From assembly GCA_964617665.1 (NCBI GenBank), contig CAZUAH010000402.1, positions 1 through 12,794 of the forward strand: a stretch of DNA of 12,794 nt, given 5' to 3'. This document shows positions 1 to 7,579 of this stretch, in pieces. The DNA comes from JADHUC01 sp964617665. GTDB taxonomy: Bacteria > Planctomycetota > Planctomycetia > Pirellulales > Pirellulaceae. The translations under genes were made by a program, and so were the position numbers. Numbering within the stretch: the first letter of the stretch is position 1; the number at the start of each line of letters is the position of its first letter. The notes under the pieces were generated by a model, which was not told the origin of the DNA, did no database searches, and saw nothing but the letters and a program-made list of their open reading frames with translations.

Positions 1-2
1 AC

Positions 3-665
3 AACCCGAAACGCTGGCCTTACGTGGATCATTTCACGGCCAACGACCTGATCGTATCGCACATCGAACGTTATGTATGTCCGACGATTACAAGCGATCA
101 ATTGATAGGTGGAAAGGCGTTTCGATTTGGCAACGACAATCGCACAGAACGCGATATCATGGCTCTGGCAAGCCTGCCGAAACGTGACGCAGATCTGCTG
201 GCCGACACGTGGTCACCTATAATGATTCCCGCTCCACTTGATGCGGTCGCACGACAGGCAATTCGTCAGTCGGACGGTATTGCCTGGTACCGTTGTGCAG
301 TCCGCATTCGAAAACCCTGTATAGCCAGTGGGCCGTTGCGTCTGAACGTTCCATCACCGGCGAACAAAGTCACCGCTTGGTGCAATGGACATTCGCTGAA
401 GCCTCAGGCGACAGATCTTCGGGAAACGATTGTCTTTCAGATCGACGCAAAGGCTGTCAGGCCGGACGATGCCAATTTGATTGCCCTGCGTGTTGAACAG
501 GAGAATAGCCCAGCCTTCACGGCAGCTCCGACCGTGGTAGCAGGTGACGAGACCGTAACGCTCGCGGGACGTTGGCAATTCCGCGCCGGTGACGATCCGT
601 CGTTTAGGAACATGCCGCTTCCAGCCCGTTTTGGAGTGTCAACGGACATTCTGTTCGACAAATGA
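3..665 (+). CDS. Galactose-binding-like domain protein, C-terminal part (5' end outside window)
   Basis: The reading frame is open from base 3 and ends at the stop at 663-665. The GTG at 24 is only the first internal start-like codon, so the gene very probably begins upstream of the window. About 220 residues are visible. The middle part has the look of a beta-sandwich sugar-binding domain of the kind that accompanies glycosidases: a WYRC segment, the stretch GPLRLNVPSPANKVTAWCNG, then NLIALRVEQ. The end, GRWQFRAGDDPSFRNMPLP followed by ARFGVSTDILF, is a tail I associate from memory with large secreted planctomycete proteins (glycosidase-like or cytochrome/dehydrogenase-like). No catalytic domain is visible, so the overall function cannot be read. 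The gene converges on the minus-strand gene at 721-1212, with 55 bases between them. Confidence 0.6.
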   Translation, partial: NPKRWPYVDHFTANDLIVSHIERYVCPTITSDQLIGGKAFRFGNDNRTERDIMALASLPKRDADLLADTWSPIMIPAPLDAVARQAIRQSDGIAWYRCAVRIRKPCIASGPLRLNVPSPANKVTAWCNGHSLKPQATDLRETIVFQIDAKAVRPDDANLIALRVEQENSPAFTAAPTVVAGDETVTLAGRWQFRAGDDPSFRNMPLPARFGVSTDILFDK

Positions 666-720
666 CGCCGTTCCTGCGTGCGAGCGAAAGCACACAATTG
701 CTCGTCGCATTCTGCGGAAA

Positions 721-1212
721 TCACCGTCGGTAGTCCTGCGGGTTCTTCAGTCGTGCCGCGTCCGACCGACGAATGAAGCGGCGGCTGAACAGCTTGTCGA
801 TCTGCGCCGGATCGAGCCGCCACTCTCCTCCATTCTCGTCGCGTGGCACACGTATCAGGGTCAATTCGCGCGTCGTCGTCTTTCCGCCATACCGAATGTC
901 AATAACGATGGTGCCGGGTCCGCCCTTTGGAGCGTTGCTTGTCAGCACTGCCTCTTTCGCGTCATCCTTGAACTTCAACGCAAGAAACTCTTCCGTTCGC
1001 TTGAACGTGATCGTCTTCAGGTAATCCCACACTTCATCCGCATCGGGTTGTCCGTTGTCCCCACGAGATCCTACAAGCAAGATCTTCCCGTCAAGTGAGA
1101 TTTCAGCTTTCACGTACCGCGCCGCATGAGATTCGCACGCCAAAACGCAGGACGCGGTCAACACGAGCAAAGTGAGGACGACATTTCGAAGCAAGGGAGT
1201 TGCAGTTAGCAT
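721..1212 (-). CDS. Small exported protein of unknown function
   Basis: A protein of 163 residues starting at ATG 1212 with a strong ribosome binding site four bases upstream. Residues 1-31 form an export signal: the hydrophobic core NVVLTLLVLTASCVLAC, then SHAA as a likely signal peptidase I site. A cysteine within TASC or VLAC could instead make it a lipoprotein, but neither fits the lipobox well. The mature part is predicted beta-rich (VIDIRYGGKTTTRELTLIRV) and ends in a polar helix-like stretch with the pattern EWRLDPAQIDKLFSRRFIRR. The WRLDPxxID...RRFIRR ending seems familiar from uncharacterised planctomycete secreted proteins, but I cannot name a family. It lies 76 bases downstream of the methyltransferase gene on the same strand and may share its transcript. 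Confidence 0.7.
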   Translation of the reverse strand: MLTATPLLRNVVLTLLVLTASCVLACESHAARYVKAEISLDGKILLVGSRGDNGQPDADEVWDYLKTITFKRTEEFLALKFKDDAKEAVLTSNAPKGGPGTIVIDIRYGGKTTTRELTLIRVPRDENGGEWRLDPAQIDKLFSRRFIRRSDAARLKNPQDYRR

Positions 1213-1216
1213 TCTT

Positions 1217-1223
1217 CACCTCC
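1217..1223 (-). promoter_or_regulatory. Shine-Dalgarno site of the 721-1212 gene
   Basis: Read on the minus strand the bases are GGAGGTG, followed by AAGA and then the ATG at 1212. This is a near-ideal ribosome binding site and fixes the start of the exported protein. Confidence 0.8.
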
Positions 1224-1288
1224 AGACAGCAGATTGGCTTGACCTTTGAGCATTCGTGAGCGTCAGAGTGACTTCCACCTATTTCATA

Positions 1289-1855
1289 TTATTCGACGGA
1301 ACCGTCGTAATGAAAACGCGGGCAGTCCACTCTTCCCGAATTATCGAAGTCTATGCCTTCCATAGCCAGCAAGGCACGTTTCATTTCGAGGCCGCCTTGA
1401 TATCCGCCAAGACCTCGGTCAGACCGAATCGCGCGATGACACGGCACGATTAGCGGAAACGGGTTGTTCGCCAACGCATTTCCAACAGCCCTTGCCCCAT
1501 TCGCTTTGCCCAAATGCATTGCGATCAGGCGATAGGTGCTGACACTCCCTCGCGGAATCTCGTGCTCAGCACGCAAGACTCGCCTCTGGAATTCGCCACA
1601 CGCACCCAAATCGACAAGATCAAGCGAGAAGTCGATTGCCTCACCTTCGAGCAACCTCTCGATTCCGGTGGCAATATCATCAATCTCCGTACACGACAAC
1701 GCCTGCGCATTCGGATAGAACTCCGAGACGAGATCTTCTGCGGTTCGATCATGCTTTGAAAGCAAAATCCGGACGATCAAGGGATGCCGATCGACTGCAG
1801 ACCAGATTATGCCCACCGATCCAAAGGGCGTCGAACTAATGATCTTCTTGTTCAT
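1289..1855 (-). CDS. ogt: Methylated-DNA--protein-cysteine S-methyltransferase (O6-methylguanine repair)
   Basis: A 188-residue protein that removes alkyl groups from O6-alkylguanine in DNA by transferring them to its own cysteine, a suicide DNA-repair reaction in the cytoplasm. The family signature is complete. FQRRVL followed by IPRGSVSTYRLIA (about residues 89-112) is the start of the DNA-binding helix-turn-helix part, RAVGNALANNP (122-132) carries the conserved Arg and Asn, and IVPCHR holds the acceptor Cys139, with the GLGGYQGGLEMKRALLAMEG stretch after it. There is no Ada-type N-terminal phosphotriester domain, so this is a stand-alone Ogt/MGMT type. A polar tail of about 20 residues follows the usual end of the fold. 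No clear ribosome binding site precedes ATG 1855. It is divergent from the sulfatase gene. Confidence 0.95.
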   Translation of the reverse strand: MNKKIISSTPFGSVGIIWSAVDRHPLIVRILLSKHDRTAEDLVSEFYPNAQALSCTEIDDIATGIERLLEGEAIDFSLDLVDLGACGEFQRRVLRAEHEIPRGSVSTYRLIAMHLGKANGARAVGNALANNPFPLIVPCHRAIRSDRGLGGYQGGLEMKRALLAMEGIDFDNSGRVDCPRFHYDGSVE

Positions 1856-2152
1856 GAATCGAACGACCGAGATCAGCTGGTGACAATGGCACCATGTGAC
1901 GGTGGATTCTTCGCGGTTACTACGATTAGGCTCTCATCCGATGTTGTATCCCGGTTTGACGACGAGTCAAGGTTCATTTTGCGATCATCGCGCTTACCAC
2001 GGAATCGACCGGATAATCCGGGACAAAACCGAACGGGCATGAAATCTCAAACGCCGATGATGTTCGCTGCGAAACGCAGGCGGATTTCTGTACAATGTTG
2101 GCTGGATCTCTGTTCGATTCGTCCAGCACAACGACAGCGAAAGGGGATAACC
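1856..2152. other. Divergent intergenic region between ogt and the sulfatase gene
   Basis: These 297 bases separate two divergently read genes and must hold both promoters. The plus-strand frame of the sulfatase is open through the whole stretch (from 1784), but its translation here is basic and low in complexity, shows no sulfatase-like sequence, and continues antisense into ogt. I therefore treat it as non-coding. A TACAAT at 2093-2098 resembles a -10 box for the sulfatase gene, but there is no matching -35 element. I see no convincing operator, terminator or RNA gene. Confidence 0.4.
2141..2146 (+). promoter_or_regulatory. Shine-Dalgarno site of the sulfatase gene
   Basis: AAGGGG followed by six bases (ATAACC) and ATG 2153. 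It decides the start against the much longer open frame beginning at 1784 and against the internal ATG at 2180. Confidence 0.75.
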
Positions 2153-3739
2153 ATGAATGGCGACAACGAGTGTTGGGGCATGGACAACACGGCTCGCTGC
2201 CGTTTCTTGGGTTTCTTGGTCGTAGTGCTTGTGAACGGCGGCCTCGCAGGAAGCGTATCGACTCCCTTCTGTTATGCAGACGAACGACGGCCCAACCTGT
2301 TGATTCTTATGGCGGATCATGTGGGTGCGGATATGGTTGCCCCGAACAGTCAGTGCCTGAAGCCGAACCTCGATCGGTTGGCGGCCGACGGCGTGCGGTT
2401 TTCGCGGTGCTACACGCCGCTTGGAATGTGCTCGCCGGCACGCGCGTCGTTCATGACAGGGACATATCCTTCGACGCATGGCGTCTGGGACTGTACGCAC
2501 ACCCAGCGAAAAGAATGGGTGGACGTTTCGCCGAAACTTGTGCATTGGGGGCAACGTTTGGTCGCAGCAGGATACAGTACGGCCTACTTCGGCAAATGGC
2601 ACCTGACGCAAAGCGAGCGGTTGGAGGACTACGGGTGGCAAGAGTATGAGATCCGCCGAACGGCGTCATTCCGAGGGCCTCGCATCCCAGGCTCGGAAGT
2701 CGTGTCGCGAAAAGAGGGCTATCGCGACGTAACGCTGGCGGCCGTGCGCCGAGACGATCAGGGTGATCCGCATCACCCGGCGTTCGATCGCGGCATCGAC
2801 TTCATCCGTCGCCAAGTTGCCGCCGACAGACCGTTCTGTTGCTTTGTCTCGACCAGTGAACCCGGCGGTGCCTGTGCGCCACCCAAACGGTTCTTCGACA
2901 AGTACGACCTCGAAGCGACGCGGGTCTCACCCACGCTTCGCGACGACTTGGCAGCCAAAAGCGAGATGCTCCGCCGCATGCAGAGCGGTTGGAAGGACGT
3001 GAGCGATGACGACTGGCGGAAGATCACCACGTGCTACTTGGCGCTGCTCACCTTCCTGGACAGCGAGATAGGCCGGATCATTCAGGTGCTCCGAGACAAC
3101 GACTGCTACGACGACACGATCATCGTGTACTTGGCCGACCACGGACAGATGCTTGGAGCGCACGGGCTCGTGGGACTCGGCTTGGGCCTGGCATACGAAG
3201 AAGTCTACAAAGTGCCGCTGATCGTTCGCTTGCCCGATGGTCTTGTTCACGACACAACCAACCACCGAGGCCGGAACGTGGAGGACGCGCTGGTCAGCTT
3301 GGTGGATGTTGGCCCAACGGTTCTGGATCTTTGCCGTCTCGCGCCCCTTCCCGACGCTCAGGGCCGCAGCCTCAAGTCGTTGATCGAAGGCCGAGCCAAC
3401 AAGGCGGATTGGCAGGAAGCCTACGGCGAGTTCTTCGGCCAGCGTTTCATGTTTACCCAACGGATCGTATGGCATGGCGACTGGAAATACGTCTTTTCGC
3501 CTGGCGGTGTCGACGAACTGTACCATTTGGCCAAGGATCCTTACGAAGAAGAGAACCTCGCCGCCGACCCGCAGCACCGGGAGGTCCTGCTGGACATGGT
3601 CAAGCGGATGTGGCGGAAGATGGAACAGATCAGCGACCAGTCGCTGTTGAATACACACTACTCGACGCTTCGCGCGGCTCCGATCGGACCGGATTTACGT
3701 CACGCTGGTACGTCGGACAACAAATCGACCAATGAGTGA
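2153..3739 (+). CDS. Secreted Cys-type sulfatase (arylsulfatase family)
   Basis: A 528-residue alkaline-phosphatase-fold hydrolase that should cleave sulfate esters outside the cytoplasm. Residues about 17-42 are a signal peptide (core FLGFLVVVLVNGGLAG, likely cleavage after CYA). The active-site motif CSPAR starts at Cys93, the residue converted to formylglycine; Arg97 follows, then SFMTGTYPSTHGVW. Other expected elements are the first metal motif ADHVG at 54-58 (Asp55, with His where the second Asp usually is), FGKWHL (Lys148, His150) and LADHG (Asp329, His330). The segment that normally carries a sulfate-contacting His, usually of the form EPHxPF, reads SEPGGACAPP at 235-244, so Gly238 replaces it. 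Length is normal. Activation needs a formylglycine-generating enzyme; the one candidate in this window (9179-9892) lacks its catalytic part. The substrate cannot be read; sulfated polysaccharide is likely from the phylum. The stop overlaps the start of the next gene. Confidence 0.92.
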   Translation: MNGDNECWGMDNTARCRFLGFLVVVLVNGGLAGSVSTPFCYADERRPNLLILMADHVGADMVAPNSQCLKPNLDRLAADGVRFSRCYTPLGMCSPARASFMTGTYPSTHGVWDCTHTQRKEWVDVSPKLVHWGQRLVAAGYSTAYFGKWHLTQSERLEDYGWQEYEIRRTASFRGPRIPGSEVVSRKEGYRDVTLAAVRRDDQGDPHHPAFDRGIDFIRRQVAADRPFCCFVSTSEPGGACAPPKRFFDKYDLEATRVSPTLRDDLAAKSEMLRRMQSGWKDVSDDDWRKITTCYLALLTFLDSEIGRIIQVLRDNDCYDDTIIVYLADHGQMLGAHGLVGLGLGLAYEEVYKVPLIVRLPDGLVHDTTNHRGRNVEDALVSLVDVGPTVLDLCRLAPLPDAQGRSLKSLIEGRANKADWQEAYGEFFGQRFMFTQRIVWHGDWKYVFSPGGVDELYHLAKDPYEEENLAADPQHREVLLDMVKRMWRKMEQISDQSLLNTHYSTLRAAPIGPDLRHAGTSDNKSTNE

Positions 3740-4659
3740 GCAAGATCATGAGTAACCTCGCGATCAGGAACGTTTGCATTGTCGGCTCAGGGTTCATGGG
3801 CGGCCAGATCGGGCTGCAATGTGCCGTGCACGGGTATCCTGTCTGGATGCACGACACGTCTGAGTCGGCCTTGCAGCGTTGTGCGGAAGAGCAGAATTCG
3901 TTGCTCGACGAGCAGATCGAAGCTGGTGCAGTTACCGCCGACCGTCGGCAGGCGGTTCTGGATCGAATCCGGTTTGCCACTTCATTGGACGAAGCGGCGG
4001 CCGCCGCGGACTTGGTGATCGAGGCCGTGAAGGAAGAGCTGGGTGTCAAACGCGAGCTGTTTCGGCAGTTGGACGAATCGTGTCCGCCTCAGACGATCTT
4101 CGCGACAAACAGTTCTTCGATTCGCGTGTCGCGGATCGAGACCGCTACGAATCGACCGGACAAGGTGCTGAACCTCCACTTCGTTCAGCCCGTGTGGAAG
4201 CATCCATTTGTCGAGTTGATGCGCGGTACGGCCACGTCCAACGAGACGTTTGAGACTCTGCGTGAGTTTGCTCGTTCGATCGGCGTGGTTCCGTTTCGAG
4301 TTCGTTGCGAGAGCACGGGTTTCATCTTCAACCGCATTTGGCGTGCGGTGAAGAAGGAGGCCCTGCGCGTCGTCGACCTGGGCATTGCGACTGCTGAAGA
4401 CGTGGACCGGACGTGGATGATTCAGATGGAAACACCCATGGGGCCTTGCGCACTGATGGACCGGATTGGACTGGACGTGGTTCGCGATATCGAGCAGGTT
4501 TACAACGAAGAATCCGGCGATCCGATAGATGCTCCACCGAAAGTGCTCTTGGACATGATCGAGAAAGGTGAGTTGGGCGTGAAAACGGGAAAAGGCTTCT
4601 ATACGTATCCGGACCCCGCGTTCGAGTCCCCGGAGTTCCTGCGCGATGCCTCGCCATGA
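3736..4659 (+). CDS. 3-hydroxyacyl-CoA dehydrogenase family protein (NAD-dependent)
   Basis: A 307-residue two-domain dehydrogenase. The N-terminal Rossmann domain has VGSGFMG (16-22) and an acidic residue at the end of strand 2 (Asp40), pointing to NAD. VIEAVKEEL (94-102) and the ATNSSS loop (123-128) are typical. The catalytic pair is His148 in LNLHFVQP and Glu160 in FVELM, with the usual spacing of 12. TGFIFNR (194-200) gives the conserved Asn199 and leads into the helical C-terminal domain. The usual HFxNP motif is HFVQP here. Known family members oxidise 3-hydroxyacyl-CoA, L-gulonate or carnitine; the sequence does not decide which. GTG 3736 overlaps the sulfatase stop by four bases, implying translational coupling. 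ATG 3748 is an equally reasonable start, and neither has a good ribosome binding site. Confidence 0.85.
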   Translation: MSKIMSNLAIRNVCIVGSGFMGGQIGLQCAVHGYPVWMHDTSESALQRCAEEQNSLLDEQIEAGAVTADRRQAVLDRIRFATSLDEAAAAADLVIEAVKEELGVKRELFRQLDESCPPQTIFATNSSSIRVSRIETATNRPDKVLNLHFVQPVWKHPFVELMRGTATSNETFETLREFARSIGVVPFRVRCESTGFIFNRIWRAVKKEALRVVDLGIATAEDVDRTWMIQMETPMGPCALMDRIGLDVVRDIEQVYNEESGDPIDAPPKVLLDMIEKGELGVKTGKGFYTYPDPAFESPEFLRDASP

Positions 4660-4854
4660 CCTTCTTCGGCTCTACATAGTCAAACGAAGCCTCCTTCCCA
4701 CATCGCTTTGTGCGATCTATCATCTCCTAAGCAGTGCTTAGAGACAAATTCGCGGTCCGCACGGCTGAGTCTCTGGAGAAATCTACCATCTTCGGCGTTC
4801 GAATCGTGCAAACATAGTTCACGTCCGCTTAGCTCCCTGTTTGGCGGAATCAAC
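4660..4854. other. Intergenic gap before the HD-domain gene, with a weak hairpin
   Basis: A 195-base gap. The best structure in it is CTAAGC-AGT-GCTTAG at 4727-4741. Its stem extends by TCT/AGA across a one-base bulge (4723-4744). The loop is very short and no T-run follows, so it is a poor intrinsic terminator. The frame of the HD gene is open back to a TTG at 4708, but that translation has no family resemblance. Confidence 0.3.
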
Positions 4855-6255
4855 ATGCGAGACTACCACCGAGAGAACCTGTGCCACGACCCGATTCACG
4901 GGTATATCCCCTTTACATCCGAGGTTAATCTGGACGAAGGGGAAACGTGCGAACGCCAGATCATCGACCACCCGTGGGTCCAGCGTTTGCGACACATCCA
5001 TCAATTACAGACGGCCTGGTGGGTGTATCCGACGGCCGAACATACCCGGTTTCAGCATGTAGTCGGGGCAATGCATTTGGCCAGCCGAGCCGTATCGGCG
5101 CTGTACGAGAGTTTGCGCGAAGTCTGTCCTGACGTACCCAGTCGAGGATACGTGGAAACCCTGATGCGCATGGCGGGCCTGTTGCACGACGTGGGGCACG
5201 GGCCGTTCGGGCACTTCTTCGACCAGCATTTTTTGCGCGACTACGGCCTGACCCACGAGACGTTGGGAGCGAAGATCATCTGCGACGAACTGGGCGATCT
5301 GCTGCGTGGCCTGCGACGAAATCCCAACGGCCAGTTGCTCGACGACGAGCACCTTGATCCGCACCAGATCGCATGGCTGATCACGCGACCTACAGGAGAC
5401 GGCCAGGGCGATCACCCCGAATGGTTGCGGTTTCTACAAAGCCTGCTCAGTGGCATCTACACGATTGACAATGCGGATTTCGTGCTGCGCGACGCGTACA
5501 TGTCGGGCTACAGCCAGCGCGCGTTCGATCTGGATCGCTTGCTGCACTACAGTTTCTTCAGTCCATCCGGCTTGACGATTCACGACCGAGGGATCGACGC
5601 GTTGTTGCGGTTCATGGCGGCCCGCGCCGAGCTATTTCGTTCTGTTTACTTTCACCGCTCGGTGCGTGCGATCGACTTGACGCTGGCGGATCTCTTCACA
5701 CAAAGCAAACAACACCTCTTTGACGGCGATCCATCCGAACGTCTCACGCAGTACATGAACTTCACGGAATCCTCGCTGCTGGTCGACGTGTCACGATGGC
5801 AATACGACGAAGATCACCAGAAACGAGCGTTGGGCAAAGCGTGGCAGCGGCTGTTGAGGCGTCAGGTTCCCTGGACCATGGTTTGCCAGCGCAGTCTGGT
5901 GTTCGCTGGAGACGACGCGGAACGCAGCAGCATCTTCAGCGACGCCGCATTTGTCGAACAGAAGCTCCGCGAGAACTTGCCAGATGAATTGGCCGATGTG
6001 CCGATGCGTGTTGACATTGCGCGGGCAATACTCCGGCCTCACACCAAGGGGCCGACCACCGGCCAGAATTTCTTGTACGATTCCGCACGCGATTCCATCC
6101 GCCCGTTGACGGCCAATCAGTTGTTTGATCGATTGCCCGTCAGTCAACGGATTTGCCGAGTGTATGCCGAGTCGCGCGAATACGCCGCGCCGTTGGCCGC
6201 GGCGTTGGATTCATTGATCGGCCATGGCGGCGAGGACGATTTGACAAACATGTAA
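4855..6255 (+). CDS. HD-domain phosphohydrolase, dNTP triphosphohydrolase/SAMHD1-like
   Basis: A 466-residue cytoplasmic metal-dependent phosphohydrolase of the group that includes dNTPases and SAMHD1. Early residues carry DPIHGYIPF (12-20), typical of the group. The metal ligands are all visible: His68 in TRFQHVVGAMHL, His111-Asp112 in LLHDVGHGPFGHFF, and Asp205 in IDNADFVLRDAYMSGYS. THETLGAKII (133-142) is also characteristic. In SAMHD1 the last motif reads DKWDY; here it is DNADF, so the Lys and Tyr that contact dNTP phosphates there are Asn and Phe, and substrate preference may differ. The C-terminal half (about 230-460) is the usual helical extension. I chose ATG 4855 because recognisable sequence begins there and GGCGGA lies a few bases upstream; the TTG at 4708 would add 49 unlikely residues. 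Confidence 0.85.
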   Translation: MRDYHRENLCHDPIHGYIPFTSEVNLDEGETCERQIIDHPWVQRLRHIHQLQTAWWVYPTAEHTRFQHVVGAMHLASRAVSALYESLREVCPDVPSRGYVETLMRMAGLLHDVGHGPFGHFFDQHFLRDYGLTHETLGAKIICDELGDLLRGLRRNPNGQLLDDEHLDPHQIAWLITRPTGDGQGDHPEWLRFLQSLLSGIYTIDNADFVLRDAYMSGYSQRAFDLDRLLHYSFFSPSGLTIHDRGIDALLRFMAARAELFRSVYFHRSVRAIDLTLADLFTQSKQHLFDGDPSERLTQYMNFTESSLLVDVSRWQYDEDHQKRALGKAWQRLLRRQVPWTMVCQRSLVFAGDDAERSSIFSDAAFVEQKLRENLPDELADVPMRVDIARAILRPHTKGPTTGQNFLYDSARDSIRPLTANQLFDRLPVSQRICRVYAESREYAAPLAAALDSLIGHGGEDDLTNM

Positions 6256-6333
6256 GACGGGACTTGCCGTATTGGACAATGGATGAAATGATGACAAACG
6301 CTATACCGTTTCTACCAAGGATTGACACGTTCG

Positions 6334-6389
6334 ACGGCAAGCCGAAGGCGACCGTGTCCTGTCCAACGCAGGCGCCTTCGGCTTGCCGT
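6334..6389. repeat. 17-bp perfect inverted repeat with 22-base loop
   Basis: The arm ACGGCAAGCCGAAGGCG at 6334-6350 is the exact reverse complement of 6373-6389. The loop is 6351-6372. It lies between the HD gene stop and the kinase ribosome binding site. No T-run follows the right arm, so it is not a classical rho-independent terminator, though a transcript of it would fold strongly. It may be a dispersed palindromic element or act as a transcript-end stabiliser. Confidence 0.75.
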
Positions 6390-6430
6390 TAAACGAATGC
6401 GTAACAATCGACTTCCCTTCATCGGGAATC

Positions 6431-6437
6431 AGGAAGG
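6431..6437 (+). promoter_or_regulatory. Shine-Dalgarno site of the kinase gene
   Basis: AGGAAGG eight bases before ATG 6446. It shows that translation starts there and not at the TTG at 6383, which lies inside the palindrome. Confidence 0.8.
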
Positions 6438-6445
6438 CCGCTGAT

Positions 6446-7534
6446 ATGTTTCTAGGTTTCGGTGAAATCATGGCTCGCATCGCTCCCGAGGGCCATTTGC
6501 GCTGGCGCCAGGCCGTGCCGGGGCGTGTGGAAGTGACTTGGGGCGGCGGCGAGGCCAATGTTTGTGCTTCGCTGGCCATGTATGGACAGCCGGTGCGATA
6601 TCTGACGGCTCTGCCGCGACATGCGATCACGGAAAGCGTGGCCGCGTCGCTGCGCGGGCTGGGCGTAGACGTGGACCACCTGCTGTGGCGCGACGAAGGG
6701 CGCATGGGGGTCTACTACGTCGAGGTCGGTGCTAACCAACGCGGATCGACTGTGTTGTACGATCGCCAGTACTCCGCAGTAAGCCTGGCCGGTCCGGACG
6801 AATACGATTTCGACGCGGCGTTGGACGGCGTCCACTGGGTGCATATTACCGGCATTACTCCGTCGATCAGTGAAAGCGCCTGCCAGGCCAATCTGGAACT
6901 GGTTCGTCGCGCAAAACAGGTCGGTGCATCGGTCTCGTGCGATCTGAACTACCGAAAGAAACTGTGGAATTGGCGGCCGGGAACCGAGAGGCAGACGCTT
7001 GCGCGCGAGTGTATGTCGGAAGTCCTGCCGTACGTGGATTTGGTGATCGGCAACGAGGAGGATGCGGCCAGCGTGTTGGGGATCCATGCCGAAGGCACTG
7101 ATGTTGAACAAGGAACGATCAACGCTGCGGCCTACGAACAAGTTGCTCGTGAGATTGTCAGCCGTTTCCCGAACGTGTCGCGCGTCGCCATTACACTTAG
7201 AGAGAGCATTTCGGCGGACCACAACAACTGGGGTGCTATGTTGTTCGATGCGGGGGTCGATCGAGCGTTTCTGGCACCCCTGAGCGAAGACGGCGCATAC
7301 TGCCCTTACGAGATTCGGAATATCGTCGATCGCGTGGGCGCCGGCGATTCCTTTGCCGGCGGTTTGTTGTACGCATTGAATTCGGAAGAATACAGCCAGC
7401 CGGGTAAGGCCATTCATTTTGCCGTCGCGGCGAGTTGCCTGAAACACTCGATCAAGGGCGACTTCAACTACGTAACCGCAAAAGAGGTGGCCGCACTGGC
7501 GGCCGGGAACGTGACCGGCCGTGTGCAGAGATAG
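6446..7534 (+). CDS. kdgK: PfkB-family sugar kinase, probably 2-dehydro-3-deoxygluconokinase
   Basis: A 362-residue ribokinase-fold enzyme that most likely phosphorylates 2-keto-3-deoxygluconate to the 6-phosphate with ATP, the step feeding breakdown products of uronic-acid polysaccharides into the Entner-Doudoroff aldolase reaction. FGEIMARIAPEG at the start and WGGGEANVCASLAMYG (32-47) are the N-terminal substrate-binding signature in the KdgK style. CDLNYRKKLW (165-174) and GNEEDAASVLG (212-222) follow. VDRVGAGDSFAGG (294-306) is the second PfkB signature with catalytic Asp301. The end, LKHSIKGDFNYVT, is also KdgK-like. Length is slightly above the usual 310-350. Other PfkB substrates are possible, but the pattern favours KDG. 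It sits between two palindromes and fits a polysaccharide-degrading lifestyle together with the sulfatase. Confidence 0.85.
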   Translation: MFLGFGEIMARIAPEGHLRWRQAVPGRVEVTWGGGEANVCASLAMYGQPVRYLTALPRHAITESVAASLRGLGVDVDHLLWRDEGRMGVYYVEVGANQRGSTVLYDRQYSAVSLAGPDEYDFDAALDGVHWVHITGITPSISESACQANLELVRRAKQVGASVSCDLNYRKKLWNWRPGTERQTLARECMSEVLPYVDLVIGNEEDAASVLGIHAEGTDVEQGTINAAAYEQVAREIVSRFPNVSRVAITLRESISADHNNWGAMLFDAGVDRAFLAPLSEDGAYCPYEIRNIVDRVGAGDSFAGGLLYALNSEEYSQPGKAIHFAVAASCLKHSIKGDFNYVTAKEVAALAAGNVTGRVQR

Positions 7535-7579
7535 TCGAACGTGTTGGGAGATTTGAAATACCGGAATTGATGTCCTCAC

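Noticed and set aside
2093..2098. TACAAT as -10 promoter box for the sulfatase gene
   Set aside because: No -35 element at a suitable distance, and promoter consensus in this phylum is uncertain. Mentioned only in the intergenic entry.
1784..2152. Long upstream extension of the sulfatase frame
   Set aside because: The added 123 residues would lie antisense to ogt and in its promoter region, show no family similarity, and would place the signal peptide in the middle of the protein. ATG 2153 has a good ribosome binding site.
3031..3735. Plus-strand frame inside the sulfatase gene
   Set aside because: Arg- and Gly-rich out-of-frame translation, fully inside a supported gene.
4723..4744. Small hairpin as rho-independent terminator after the dehydrogenase gene
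   Set aside because: Three-base loop, a bulge and no T-run; such a stem can occur by chance.
4708..4854. 49-residue N-terminal extension of the HD protein from a TTG
   Set aside because: The translation is unlike the family, and recognisable sequence begins at the ATG at 4855.
6383..6445. 21-residue extension of the kinase from a TTG
   Set aside because: It would start inside the palindrome's right arm. ATG 6446 has AGGAAGG eight bases upstream and gives the normal N-terminus.
6452..7579. 375-residue open frame antisense to the kinase
   Set aside because: A mirror of a well-supported gene in GC-rich DNA. Its translation shows no domain, and the start has no support.
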